The notes beneath the pieces are model-generated. The model was not told where the DNA came from, did not search any database, and was given only the letters and a program-made list of their open reading frames with translations. The translations under genes were made by a program, and so were the position numbers. 64,000 nt of DNA from Terriglobia bacterium (GTDB taxonomy: Bacteria; Acidobacteriota; Terriglobia; Terriglobales; Acidobacteriaceae), in assembly GCA_020073525.1 (NCBI GenBank), contig JAIQFA010000007.1, forward strand, positions 1 through 64,000. The letters are read 5' to 3'. Below are positions 53,901-61,838 of this stretch, one piece after another (the stretch's first letter is position 1; each line of letters begins with the position of its first letter).

Positions 53901-54584
53901 AATGACCGGGTCCTGATTGTCCGTGCCATCCAATTCGTATCCGGTAGCAAACGGAAGTTGCCCGTTGACTTCAATCTGTTGGCTGCGCTGCGGGTTCTGC
54001 GATTCGTCGACGCCCCACCCAATATAAGTGGTGCCGGGAGTGAGCAATTCGAAGGCAGTAAAATTGCGATTCAAATTGGGAAGTGTCTGGACCGCGCGCT
54101 CATTTAGGATCACGTTCACGTCGGTGCGCTCGGTCTGCAGCAAAGGCGCCGCGGACGTCACGGTCACCTCATTGCTGACCGAGCCAATCGTCATGCTGAA
54201 GTCCACCTTGGGCGCGGTGTCCGCATACACGACTACATTTTGCGTCGTTACCTTGCTAAAACCAGTGGCTTCGGCGGTGACATTATATGTATCGGGAATG
54301 AGGTGCTGCACCCGGTAGTCGCCGGTCGCATCGCTTTGAACGCTCACGGAAGTGCCTTTGGCGACGTTGGTCACCGTGACGGTGGCGTTGGGAACGACCG
54401 CACCGGTGCTGTCGGTGACCGTCCCAAATATCGACCCGTAGACAGCTTGTGCTGAGGCGTATTGTGTCCCTGCCAAGGCGCAAACTGTGAATAATGCTAG
54501 CGTTATCCAAAAACCCACGCTCCCTGTGCGCGGAAACCTCGGCAGACCATCCCCCACCCCACCACCGCCATCGCAGTTTTTCAT
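50973..54584 (-). CDS. TonB-dependent receptor, Oar/SusC-like with carboxypeptidase-regulatory domain
   Basis: 1203 residues. Signal peptide, then a carboxypeptidase-regulatory-like domain (about 48-130: VYGSIFGTVTDSTGAVVPNA, GDYRVQHLIPDTYNVTAEAT), a plug domain (about 150-260, RAVQTLPNLNRNFTAFELLT), and a large barrel ending in MRRLQFSLRLEF with terminal Phe, the outer-membrane signal. This is the very long acidobacterial receptor type. It probably imports oligosaccharide products for the trehalase and debranching-like genes 107 bp downstream. ATG 54584 has AGGAGG upstream; a start at 54653 is in frame. The divergent gene at 54947 is a likely regulator. Confidence 0.88.
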   Translation of the reverse strand: MKNCDGGGGVGDGLPRFPRTGSVGFWITLALFTVCALAGTQYASAQAVYGSIFGTVTDSTGAVVPNATVTVTNVAKGTSVSVQSDATGDYRVQHLIPDTYNVTAEATGFSKVTTQNVVVYADTAPKVDFSMTIGSVSNEVTVTSAAPLLQTERTDVNVILNERAVQTLPNLNRNFTAFELLTPGTTYIGWGVDESQNPQRSQQIEVNGQLPFATGYELDGTDNQDPVIGIAVINPNLDAVSEMKVTSQNYDAEFGKAVAGLVTAQTKSGSNSLHGSAFEFRRSDAQQARDPFSQSTRNDITGKYIPTNLHNQFGGSVGGPIIKNKLFFFGDYQGLREKNGVSGLFTVPTANARSTCLAAAADPTLNCDLSEYLAVGQIYDPGTDTTGHGRSPFVNNQIPGSALSAPAINLLSLLPAPNHGAPGLLFNNYAASGTGSFHTNQFDVRVDNQFSDKLHLFGRYTFFNSSLDGASVFGDAGGSGFGVNGFAGTDTSQDHSLAAGGDYTLSPKWLTDFRFGWFRFHFNELQPGYNQPLGTNLGIPGVNTGDINLNGGLPSFNIDGLSTYGVTTAPFLETENSYQVTNNWSHAVGRHNIKFGADIRRATQFAVGLDNNNFRSGNFHFPTSITGSADTTAATGVGLATFLLGDVGPFQRTQTANTSAATHQWRAFYYAQDQWRITSTLTLSYGLRWEWYFPEAVDGKGQGGLLNLDTGNVNIAGYGPYNNSINVAKSWTKFAPRLGLSWQARPNTVVRAGFGRVYGQGWSGNTFGEVLAWTYPVQVSQNLNPSTQYAPSTYPDGTTPVTLTNGPPAYTFAPIPSNGQFLLPNGVGVPTRPTEVRLPTLDAWNLAIQQEITKTMALQIAYVGSHGIHNMFDSSNQFDPNQATIAGFGQVNTIDPATPGDLFTYNDRQPYFHGDAQALGVTYGHPFGWTQSLRYNANQATSSYNALQVKLEKRFGHGVQFLSHYTWSRAMSHESYYFAIDKKVGYGASYYNRPQAFVLAGNWDLPVGKGKALGGNSSRLLDYIIGGYSMNGTLSVEAGLPYTPGYASCSADQDLGICRPSTNGSAYNVGAGKFNAATDSVPYFTPSPYILGGSCGVGCTNPTSFGPYVRPAFGTFGNIFRDSLYGPGLVNTDLSIAKKFTLRESVALSFRADAFNLFNKANLGQPNSCVDCQGQGAGQITSIISSQDGSSMRRLQFSLRLEF

Positions 54585-54946
54585 TGACCAGCCTCCTGGA
54601 TTTAGCAGCCTCTTGACTCGCACTCGCATCTCATCAACGGACCAGGCTTCCACTTTCAGAAGCTATGAAATATGGAATCTCTGATTCACACACGGTCGCC
54701 AACTTGCTTGAAGTTGGATTCTGGATTGGAGTAGCATACAAACGATGCTCTGTAGATCCTGCACTCTGTGGGGGTACAGGAACTGGATTTCACCCCGATC
54801 ACCGAACAATCGCCAAACGGGGATGCTGTTCCTAGTTGATTTGAGTTAGAAGTATCACTGTGTCAGTTACGCGTCAGTTACGCGTCACAGAACTAGTTAT
54901 GTTATTTACTGTCTGCTAGATACAAAGAACTAGGTTTGAAAGTTAC
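54585..54946. promoter_or_regulatory. Divergent promoter region with tandem 11-bp repeats
   Basis: Between the receptor and its divergent regulator. GTCAGTTACGC occurs twice in direct succession (54862-54872, 54873-54883), and GTCAC begins a third unit at 54884. GTCTGTTAC recurs at 54949-54957, over the regulator start codon. An outer CTGTG/CACAG dyad (54858-54862, 54886-54890) frames the repeats. Spacing of 11 bp suits head-to-tail binding by winged-helix-like dimers. Confidence 0.6.
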
Positions 54947-56221
54947 ATGTCTGTTACAGCGCCTCAGTTCGCCGACAAAGAGAGCTATCTCGGCCAGATC
55001 GACAAGCTTACCCATAGCCACGCCCTGCGCAAGGCTGAGTCGCTCTGCAAACTACTTCGTTATCTAGCCGACCACGCGCTCACTCAGCCCGGAGTGGCGT
55101 TGAAGGAATATCAGATCGCCACTGAGGTTTTCGGGCGGTCGAACGACTTCGATCCACAAGCCGATTCGGCGATTCGTGTGCAGGCGGGGCGATTACGTCT
55201 CAAGTTGCTCGATTACTATAGCCACGAAGGTTTGGCGGATACCATTTTGGTGGAAATGCCGAATGGGTCCTACACCATCAATTTCCAACATCGGGAACCA
55301 CCAGCCCCGGTTGCCGTTCCAGTTCCACCGAGACATCCGGCGCCGGTTGAGATCCTCAAGCCACGCAAAGGCAACCGGAGATGGATCATCGCCGTAACCG
55401 GTCTGTCCTTGGCGCTGGCTGCGGCCTTGGCTGGGGTCGCAATTCTCTCGATGACGCTCCATTCCGCACGCACGGGAAAAGAGAGCGAATCGGCAACTTC
55501 GGAATCGGGCGCTTTACATACTTTTTGGAGTCAATTTGCATCGGGCCCAGAAGCGCCGTGGGTAATTTTTAGCAACGCGGCGTTTGTGGGACGGCCGGAA
55601 ACCGGCATGCGTTACTTGAATCCCGCACGCGACTCCGGCGATCTTATTTTGGACCATTACACTGGGGTCGGCGAAGTCCTGGCTGTCCACGAACTCGACC
55701 GGGTCTTCAACCTGTTGAATCATCCCATCGACGTAAAGCGCGGCAGTCTCTTTACTCTCGATGACGCCAAGAAAGCTGATCTCATCTTCGTAGGTTCCCC
55801 CGCCGAGAACCTCACTCTGCTGGATCTACCGGGCAGCCAGGAATTCATCTTTAAGCGGCTCGCCTCCAGTCCGCATAAGGGCGATTTGGGAATTGTCAAC
55901 GTCCATCCGGAGCCGGGGCAGCCGACTATCTTCTATCCGAGCAACTCGTCTCAACCGCTGACTGAGGATTATGCGATCGTTGCTCTTGTGCCTGGACTCA
56001 ACCCGGATCGCCACGTGATCATTTTGGCGGGAACTACAACCATCGGGACGCAGGCTGCGGTCGAGTACGTTTGCGAAAAGGAGTCGGTCGAAGAATTGCT
56101 GCGGAGCCTCGGCGTACAGCCGGGTGGCGACGTGAAGCCGTTTGAAGCGTTGTTGCGCGTAAAGGTAACGCGCGGCGTTCCGGTCGGTGTTCAGTTGGTG
56201 GCGGTACGCAACCGCCAGTAG
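54947..56221 (+). CDS. Membrane-anchored one-component regulator
   Basis: 424 residues. Residues about 10-115 match the cytosolic DNA-binding-like domain common in Acidobacteria (SLCKLLRYLADHALTQPG, LKEYQIATEVFGRSNDFDPQ, DSAIRVQAGRLRLKLLDYY, VEMPNGSYTINF). A Pro-rich linker follows, then one membrane helix (WIIAVTGLSLALAAALAGVA, about 147-170) and a 250-residue extracytoplasmic domain (WVIFSNAAFVGRPE, IIIFVGSPAENL-like IFVGSPAENL, VIILAGTTTIGTQAAVEYV). This is CadC-like logic: an outside sensor tied to a DNA-binding domain. Divergence from the TonB receptor and the repeats between them suggest it controls that locus; binding is inference. It converges, with only 9 bp between stops, on the TPR gene. 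Confidence 0.75.
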   Translation: MSVTAPQFADKESYLGQIDKLTHSHALRKAESLCKLLRYLADHALTQPGVALKEYQIATEVFGRSNDFDPQADSAIRVQAGRLRLKLLDYYSHEGLADTILVEMPNGSYTINFQHREPPAPVAVPVPPRHPAPVEILKPRKGNRRWIIAVTGLSLALAAALAGVAILSMTLHSARTGKESESATSESGALHTFWSQFASGPEAPWVIFSNAAFVGRPETGMRYLNPARDSGDLILDHYTGVGEVLAVHELDRVFNLLNHPIDVKRGSLFTLDDAKKADLIFVGSPAENLTLLDLPGSQEFIFKRLASSPHKGDLGIVNVHPEPGQPTIFYPSNSSQPLTEDYAIVALVPGLNPDRHVIILAGTTTIGTQAAVEYVCEKESVEELLRSLGVQPGGDVKPFEALLRVKVTRGVPVGVQLVAVRNRQ

Positions 56222-56230
56222 GAATGACGA

Positions 56231-57337
56231 TTACTGCGCGGGCTGTAGCTTCAATTGCTCTTCATTATGAATTTTCGAGGCTGCTGCGAACTCCTTCTTT
56301 GAGTCCTCCACGCGCCCGAGACTGCGATACGCCTGGGCTAACAACGTGTGCGTCATGTAGTTACCCGGATCCATTTTTTCCGCGTGCTGCAAATAAAGTA
56401 GCGAGGTTTGAGGGTCGTTTCGCCGCATGAGCACTTTCCCCATTTGTATGAATGGTCCGGTGCTTGAAGTATCGAGAGAAATTGCTTTGGCGAGGACCTC
56501 TTGAGCTTTCTCATACTGCCCGGCGCGCGTGTAGACGTCGCCCAAACGATCATAGACGGCGAAGTTGACAGGGTTGATCTCCCGCTCCTGCTCGAATTCC
56601 CGCAGCGCCTGTTCCGTATCCGACTTGAATAGATAAAATTCACCCAACAGGAAATGCGCCAGGGGAAGCCGGGGTGTGAGCTCTAGCGCCTTCTTCGCGG
56701 CTTCGGCGGAGGCCTCGGGCAAGTTTGCCTGCTTCAGCATCTTGCCCAGGAGAAGATAAGCCGCCCCCGAGTTTGGAGCGACGACAAACTGATTGGCGAA
56801 AGCGGCTCGCGCATCGTCGAAACGTTGCGAGTTGAGGTAGCAGAGACCAAGAACGTAGTTCGCGTCCGCATTCGCATTGGGCATCCATTGCCGGGCCTTT
56901 TCTAGAAATGGAATGGCCGCCGCTGGACGTCCCAAACGATAGAGTGCCAGTCCGCGCATCTGGACCGATTCGATGTCGTTCGGGTCCTCGTCGATGGCAC
57001 GTGCAAAAGCCCGCTCGGCGGACAGCAACTTTCCTGTCCGGTAGTATGCGATGCCTAACTCGTGCTGCACTCCTTTGGGCGATTCTCCTGTAGTTGCCAC
57101 CAGCGGTTCGAGCATCGCGAGCGCTTCTTGGGCCTGACCGTGCTCCAGTTTTTGATGCGCCGCCACCAGGGTCTCTTCTACATTCCCCTTCTCGGCAACG
57201 GCGCCGGCGGGGTGATCTGGAGATGCTGGCACAAGTTGATCATGATTTGCTCCCGAAGTTGGCTGGCTGTTGGATGACTGTCCGGAGGCGACTCCGCTGA
57301 TCAGCAATAGCACAAGGAAGGCCGCAGAAATTCGCAT
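56231..57337 (-). CDS. Exported TPR protein
   Basis: 368 residues; signal peptide (MRISAAFLVLLLISGVASGQ). About seven to eight TPR motifs between residues 60 and 355 (VQHELGIAYYRTGKLLSAER, VQMRGLALYRLGRPAAAIPF, NYVLGLCYLNSQRFDDARAA, YDRLGDVYTRAGQYEKAQEV, THTLLAQAYRSLGRVEDSKK). TPRs are protein-interaction scaffolds. It is divergent from the CRTAC1 gene at 57408 (70 bp between starts), so joint regulation is possible. Periplasmic or secreted; no enzymatic motif. Confidence 0.82.
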   Translation of the reverse strand: MRISAAFLVLLLISGVASGQSSNSQPTSGANHDQLVPASPDHPAGAVAEKGNVEETLVAAHQKLEHGQAQEALAMLEPLVATTGESPKGVQHELGIAYYRTGKLLSAERAFARAIDEDPNDIESVQMRGLALYRLGRPAAAIPFLEKARQWMPNANADANYVLGLCYLNSQRFDDARAAFANQFVVAPNSGAAYLLLGKMLKQANLPEASAEAAKKALELTPRLPLAHFLLGEFYLFKSDTEQALREFEQEREINPVNFAVYDRLGDVYTRAGQYEKAQEVLAKAISLDTSSTGPFIQMGKVLMRRNDPQTSLLYLQHAEKMDPGNYMTHTLLAQAYRSLGRVEDSKKEFAAASKIHNEEQLKLQPAQ

Positions 57338-57407
57338 GCTTGAATTCTACCCAGAAATACTGGCCGGTTGCATTCGCTTGCCGCGGTAGGATGATACGAT
57401 TTCCTCT

Positions 57408-59189
57408 GTGTGCGGGTGGCGGAAATCTCTTGGCGGTTGCTTGATCCTCATAGCCTGCGCCGTTACATCGACCTCCGGACAAGGCGCGAAAGCTATACCT
57501 TCAATACCTTCAGCCAAGAAGTCGCCCACCTCTGCCTATCCGGCCAGCAACACTCACCCAGGCCCCGTCTGGTTCATTGATGTAGCCTCACAGGCTGGGC
57601 TCAGGATGGAAAACGTGAACGGAGGGGTCGACACCAAGAAATACATTATTGAGACCACTGGTAGCGGCGTGGCGATTCTCGACTACGACAACGACGGATG
57701 GCCGGACATCTTTCTTGTGAACGGCACCACGCTGGACGAAGCGAAAGAAAGAGACCTGAAGCCAACCAGCCACCTGTTTCACAACAACCGTGATGGAACA
57801 TTCACCGACGTTACCCATGCGGCCGGGCTGGATTTTACGGGTTGGGGACAGGGGGCATGCGTCGGCGACTACGACAACGACGGCTTCGACGACCTTTACG
57901 TCACGTATTACGGTAAGAACCGTCTCTACCACAACGAAGGGAAGGGCACCTTCAAGGAAGTCGCGACCTCGGCCGGAGTCGCAGGCGACGGCACCGCTTG
58001 GGGCACGGGTTGCGCCTTTGTCGACTATGACCGCGACGGGAAACTCGATCTTCTCGTCTCCAACTATGTGCTCTTCGACATTAAGACGGTGCCAAAGCCG
58101 GGAGAGGGATTGATGTGCGTGTGGAAGGGCACGCCGGTGATGTGCGGACCGCGCGGACTCGAATCCTCGCCTAATATCCTCTATCACAATCTCGGCGGCG
58201 GTAGGTTCGCGAACGTCAGCAAGTCTAGCGGGATCGAAAGAACGAACGGGCATTACTGTTTCAGCGTCTCCACCCTCGACTACGACGACGACGGCTGGCC
58301 CGACCTCTACGTGGCATGCGACAGCACGCCCAGCATTCTCTACCACAACCTGAGAAATGGAACCTTTACCGACGTAGCTCCCGAAGCGGGCGTGGCCTTC
58401 AATGAAGACGGGCGCGAACAAGCCGGCATGGGTTCCACGGTCGGCGATTATGACAATGACGGGCGTCCCGACATTTTCAAGACAAACTTTTCCGACGATT
58501 CCTCCTCTCTCTATCACAACAACGGGGATGAGACGTTTACCTCGACGATCTTTGAGGCGGGCCTCGGCCTCAACACGCATTACCTGGGCTGGGGAACCAT
58601 GTTTATTGACGTCGACAACGATGGTCGTCTTGATATTCTTTCGGTCAATGGCCACGTTTATCCGGAAGTCGATACCTCTCATCTCGGGTCCACCTATCGG
58701 CAATCCCGGCTTTTGTATTGGAATGCGGGAGACGGAAAGTTTAAAGACATCAGCCAGCAATGCGGACCGGGCTGCACGCAGCCGCAATCCAGTCGCGGTC
58801 TGGCGGTCGGCGATTTGTGGAATGACGGCCGCATGTCAGCGGTGGTGAACAACATGAGCGGCCAGCCCATGCTCCTGGTGAACGATGCCAGCAATAAGAA
58901 CCATTGGCTGGGTGTGGTCACAAGGGGCACAAAGTCAAATCGAGACGGCATCGGCGCCAAGGTTACGGTTGTCGCTGGGAGCCATAAGTTTGTGCAGGAG
59001 GTGCGGAGTGGCTCCAGCTACATTTCAAGTAATGACCTGCGCCTTCATTTCGGGCTTGGAAACGGCGCGGAGGTCGAGCACATCGAAGTTCGGTGGCCCA
59101 ATGGCAGCACTGAACGTTTTCCGGGTGGAAGTGTCAACCGTTTCGTTACATTGATTGAAGGTCGAGGAAAAAGTCCGAAGGGGCCGTGA
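57408..59189 (+). CDS. Exported CRTAC1-type FG-GAP / ASPIC-UnbV protein (second copy)
   Basis: 593 residues from a GTG start; signal peptide (CLILIACAVTSTSGQ). FG-GAP/VCBS propeller with calcium loops (DYDNDGWPDI, DYDNDGFDDL, DYDRDGKLDL, DYDDDGWPDL, DYDNDGRPDI, DVDNDGRLDI) and a C-terminal ASPIC/UnbV domain (NHWLGVVTRGTKSNRDGIGA, YISSNDLRLHFGLG, VRWPNGSTERFPG). It is coupled by a GTGA overlap to the glycosidase downstream, so it is probably made with it and may bind the glycan or the enzyme outside the cytosol. Paralogue of 42482-44113. Confidence 0.88.
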   Translation: MCGWRKSLGGCLILIACAVTSTSGQGAKAIPSIPSAKKSPTSAYPASNTHPGPVWFIDVASQAGLRMENVNGGVDTKKYIIETTGSGVAILDYDNDGWPDIFLVNGTTLDEAKERDLKPTSHLFHNNRDGTFTDVTHAAGLDFTGWGQGACVGDYDNDGFDDLYVTYYGKNRLYHNEGKGTFKEVATSAGVAGDGTAWGTGCAFVDYDRDGKLDLLVSNYVLFDIKTVPKPGEGLMCVWKGTPVMCGPRGLESSPNILYHNLGGGRFANVSKSSGIERTNGHYCFSVSTLDYDDDGWPDLYVACDSTPSILYHNLRNGTFTDVAPEAGVAFNEDGREQAGMGSTVGDYDNDGRPDIFKTNFSDDSSSLYHNNGDETFTSTIFEAGLGLNTHYLGWGTMFIDVDNDGRLDILSVNGHVYPEVDTSHLGSTYRQSRLLYWNAGDGKFKDISQQCGPGCTQPQSSRGLAVGDLWNDGRMSAVVNNMSGQPMLLVNDASNKNHWLGVVTRGTKSNRDGIGAKVTVVAGSHKFVQEVRSGSSYISSNDLRLHFGLGNGAEVEHIEVRWPNGSTERFPGGSVNRFVTLIEGRGKSPKGP

Positions 59190-61825
59190 ACAATCGGAAT
59201 CAAACTGCGCAAATGTTGCAATCGACTAAAGTGCGTCTGGGGCAAATCGCGAAAGGCGCGCTTCTTTCGCTAGCTGTGCTAATCGCACGCTCGGCGGGGC
59301 TTGGAGCGCAGACCCGAGCCGACAACACGACCTTGAACAAGCTTGCCTGGAGTACGGATTCCACGGGTCCCAGGCGGTTCATCTCAGTTCATGGACGCCG
59401 AGCTGCCATGTTCGGCTATCCCCAAAGCGACTCGGGAGACGGCTTGGAAGTCTGGGCCTATCCTGTGCAAATTCTCAGCTCCTATGGAGTAAGCTTTCGT
59501 CAACAAGGTGCCACAACTGCGATTGACGGTCAGACTCTACTTCGCCGCATCATCTACAACCCTGAAGCGGTGACCCGCATCTACGCCGGACCGGACTTCG
59601 TCGTCCGCGAGAAGCTTTTTGTTCCGCTCGATGAGCCGGGCGCAATCGTTCGTTATGAAGTCGAGAGCGCACGAGCTGTCGACATTGAGATCCGTTTCGT
59701 CCCGGTGCTGGATCTGATGTGGCCGGCCTCAATCGGCGGCCAGGACGCCATATGGAGCCCGGCGGCATCAGCTTATTTGCTTACCGAGTTGACACACCGA
59801 TTTAGGGCGAGTGTCGGCTCTCCCGATATCGTGGGGCATGATGAAACGCCGAACACAGGTCAACAGGTGGGACGCGCGCGCGGCTTAGCCTTCACGATTC
59901 GCGCCGGCGGCAGCCACAAGACAGCGCGAGTAATTATCGCGGGAAGCGGACCGGGACAAGAGGCGAGCTTGATCGCGAAGAGACTGCTTGCGGACGGCGA
60001 TTCCTTAGAGAAGGCTGCAGCCGATCATTACTCCAGTGTGCTTAGCCGTGCCTTGCAGATTGAAACGCCCGACCCCGATACCAATCGAGCATTGGCGTGG
60101 TCTGAAATTGCGCTCGACCAAGCGTGGGTCTGCAATTCCGATCTGGGATGCGGCCTAGTCGCGGGCTACGGTCCCTCGCGTAAGGCTCGACGTCCGCAGT
60201 ACGACTGGTTTTTCGCTGGCGATGGTTTGGTTGCCATTCAGGCGCTGCTTGCCGCGGGGCAGTACGACCGGGCTCGCGAGGAACTCGAATTCATTCTCAA
60301 GTATCAGGATCAGAAAACCGGCATGATCTGGCATGAGCTGTCGCAGAGTGCCGGATTGCTCGACTGGGGCAAGTATCCTTATATGTACGTGCATGTCGAC
60401 CTGACCTTTGATTTTCTTAATACAGTCGGCGATTACTTCTCTACAACCGGCGATCGGAAATTTGTGAATGCCCATTGGGCTTCGATTCAGAGTGCGTACG
60501 AATATTGCCGGTCCCTCCTCAATCCGAAAGATGGCCTGCCGCGCATCCCTGCTGATAAAGAAGGTGGGAGAGAGCAGGATGCGCTCAGCGATGAGCTGGC
60601 GTTGTCGGCGAGTTGGGTAGAGGCTGCGCAGGCGTTTGCGGATCTGGCCGCCGCGACCGGTCGCAATGCGACGTCCCAGGAAGCACACACGGCCGCCGAA
60701 CAAGCGAGCCGCGCGACTGCCCAGAGATATTGGGATGAACACCACGATTCTTGGATCACAGGCTATACCCGTTCTGGAGCGCCGCTGGTCGATCGCGGGA
60801 TCGGGCCGGTAAGTGTTCGAGGGAAGCCTTTGTTTTCTGAAGGGCAGCGTACCTCCGTTCTCGACCAGCTTGCCGCTTTTGATTTCCAGGCCGACTGGGG
60901 CACGCGCGGACGCGCATCGAGCGCCAGCAGCTACGACCCAAATTCCTATGCCAGCGGAAGCGTCTGGGCTACTGGAACTGCCGGCACCGCCGATGCATTC
61001 TGGGCCGAGCATCGACCGGCGACTGCGCTACCGATTTGGAGCGCGCTCGTACCGTGGAGTTCTCTCGATTCTCTGGGACACATGCATGAAGCACTCGCAG
61101 GGGACTACTATCACGAAGAAGTGGAGTCTGTACCGGAGCAAACTTGGTCGTCAGCGGCATTTTTCACCACTGCCGTGCATGGATTGCTGGGATTGCAGGT
61201 CGACGGCGTGAGGAATCGCATTACCCTTGTTCCACATCTGCCACCGAACTGGAATGCGATCAGCCTGCGCAATGTTCATGTGGGAACCTCTGAAATCAGC
61301 ATCCACATGGCTCAGTCCGCGAATGAAATACGACTCGATCTGCAAAATGAAGGCGACCCGGTGGAGATGGTGTTTAATCCCGAAATCGCTTTTGGAGCGA
61401 AGCTACTCCATGCACAACTGGGAAATCGATTGATCGCCGCGTCACTTGAGCCGCATCCGCAAGATACTCACGCCAGAGTGGAATTCAACCTGCCCCACGG
61501 GACTACTTCGCTCACAATGAACTACGTGGGTGGAGTTGCGATTGTTACGGATCCTCCACGGCTCATGATTGGAGAGCCCAGCAGGGCGATTAAGATTATC
61601 GGAGTGAATCTGAGGGGTCGAGTCTATTCCGTCGCTGTCGATTCCCTGCCATCGGCGGCGAACGGCTTCGAGCTGCGCACTCCTTGGACAATCAAGGACG
61701 TGCAAGGCGCAACCTTCGAGGCCACTTCGCCATCCTTATATCGATTTACCGTGAACGCACCGATCCACGAGAAAGAGCCGCACGTCTATCAACGTGGCAA
61801 AGTTGTCGTAACATTTGCGCGATGA
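59186..61825 (+). CDS. Exported (alpha/alpha)6 glycosidase, debranching/GH63-like (second copy)
   Basis: 879 residues from GTG 59186, overlapping the CRTAC1 stop (GTGA); an internal ATG is at 59213. Signal peptide GALLSLAVLIARSAGLGAQ. Same organisation as 46562-49075: N-terminal beta-sandwich (MWPAS in both), catalytic part with YDWFFAGDGLVAIQALLAAG, KTGMIWHELSQSAGLLDW, DWGTRGRASSASSYDPNSYA, SGSVWATGTAGTADAFWAEH, and a C-terminal beta domain with YVGGVAIVTDPPRLMIGEPS. The first catalytic region has GDG where the other copy has RDS, so activity or specificity may differ. It is followed 13 bp later by an alpha-galactosidase-like gene. Confidence 0.75.
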   Translation: MNNRNQTAQMLQSTKVRLGQIAKGALLSLAVLIARSAGLGAQTRADNTTLNKLAWSTDSTGPRRFISVHGRRAAMFGYPQSDSGDGLEVWAYPVQILSSYGVSFRQQGATTAIDGQTLLRRIIYNPEAVTRIYAGPDFVVREKLFVPLDEPGAIVRYEVESARAVDIEIRFVPVLDLMWPASIGGQDAIWSPAASAYLLTELTHRFRASVGSPDIVGHDETPNTGQQVGRARGLAFTIRAGGSHKTARVIIAGSGPGQEASLIAKRLLADGDSLEKAAADHYSSVLSRALQIETPDPDTNRALAWSEIALDQAWVCNSDLGCGLVAGYGPSRKARRPQYDWFFAGDGLVAIQALLAAGQYDRAREELEFILKYQDQKTGMIWHELSQSAGLLDWGKYPYMYVHVDLTFDFLNTVGDYFSTTGDRKFVNAHWASIQSAYEYCRSLLNPKDGLPRIPADKEGGREQDALSDELALSASWVEAAQAFADLAAATGRNATSQEAHTAAEQASRATAQRYWDEHHDSWITGYTRSGAPLVDRGIGPVSVRGKPLFSEGQRTSVLDQLAAFDFQADWGTRGRASSASSYDPNSYASGSVWATGTAGTADAFWAEHRPATALPIWSALVPWSSLDSLGHMHEALAGDYYHEEVESVPEQTWSSAAFFTTAVHGLLGLQVDGVRNRITLVPHLPPNWNAISLRNVHVGTSEISIHMAQSANEIRLDLQNEGDPVEMVFNPEIAFGAKLLHAQLGNRLIAASLEPHPQDTHARVEFNLPHGTTSLTMNYVGGVAIVTDPPRLMIGEPSRAIKIIGVNLRGRVYSVAVDSLPSAANGFELRTPWTIKDVQGATFEATSPSLYRFTVNAPIHEKEPHVYQRGKVVVTFAR

Positions 61826-61838
61826 ATTCGAGAACATT

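Noticed and set aside
54862-54890. CRISPR-like repeat array
   Set aside because: Only two full 11-bp units without spacers; it fits a protein-binding site, not CRISPR.
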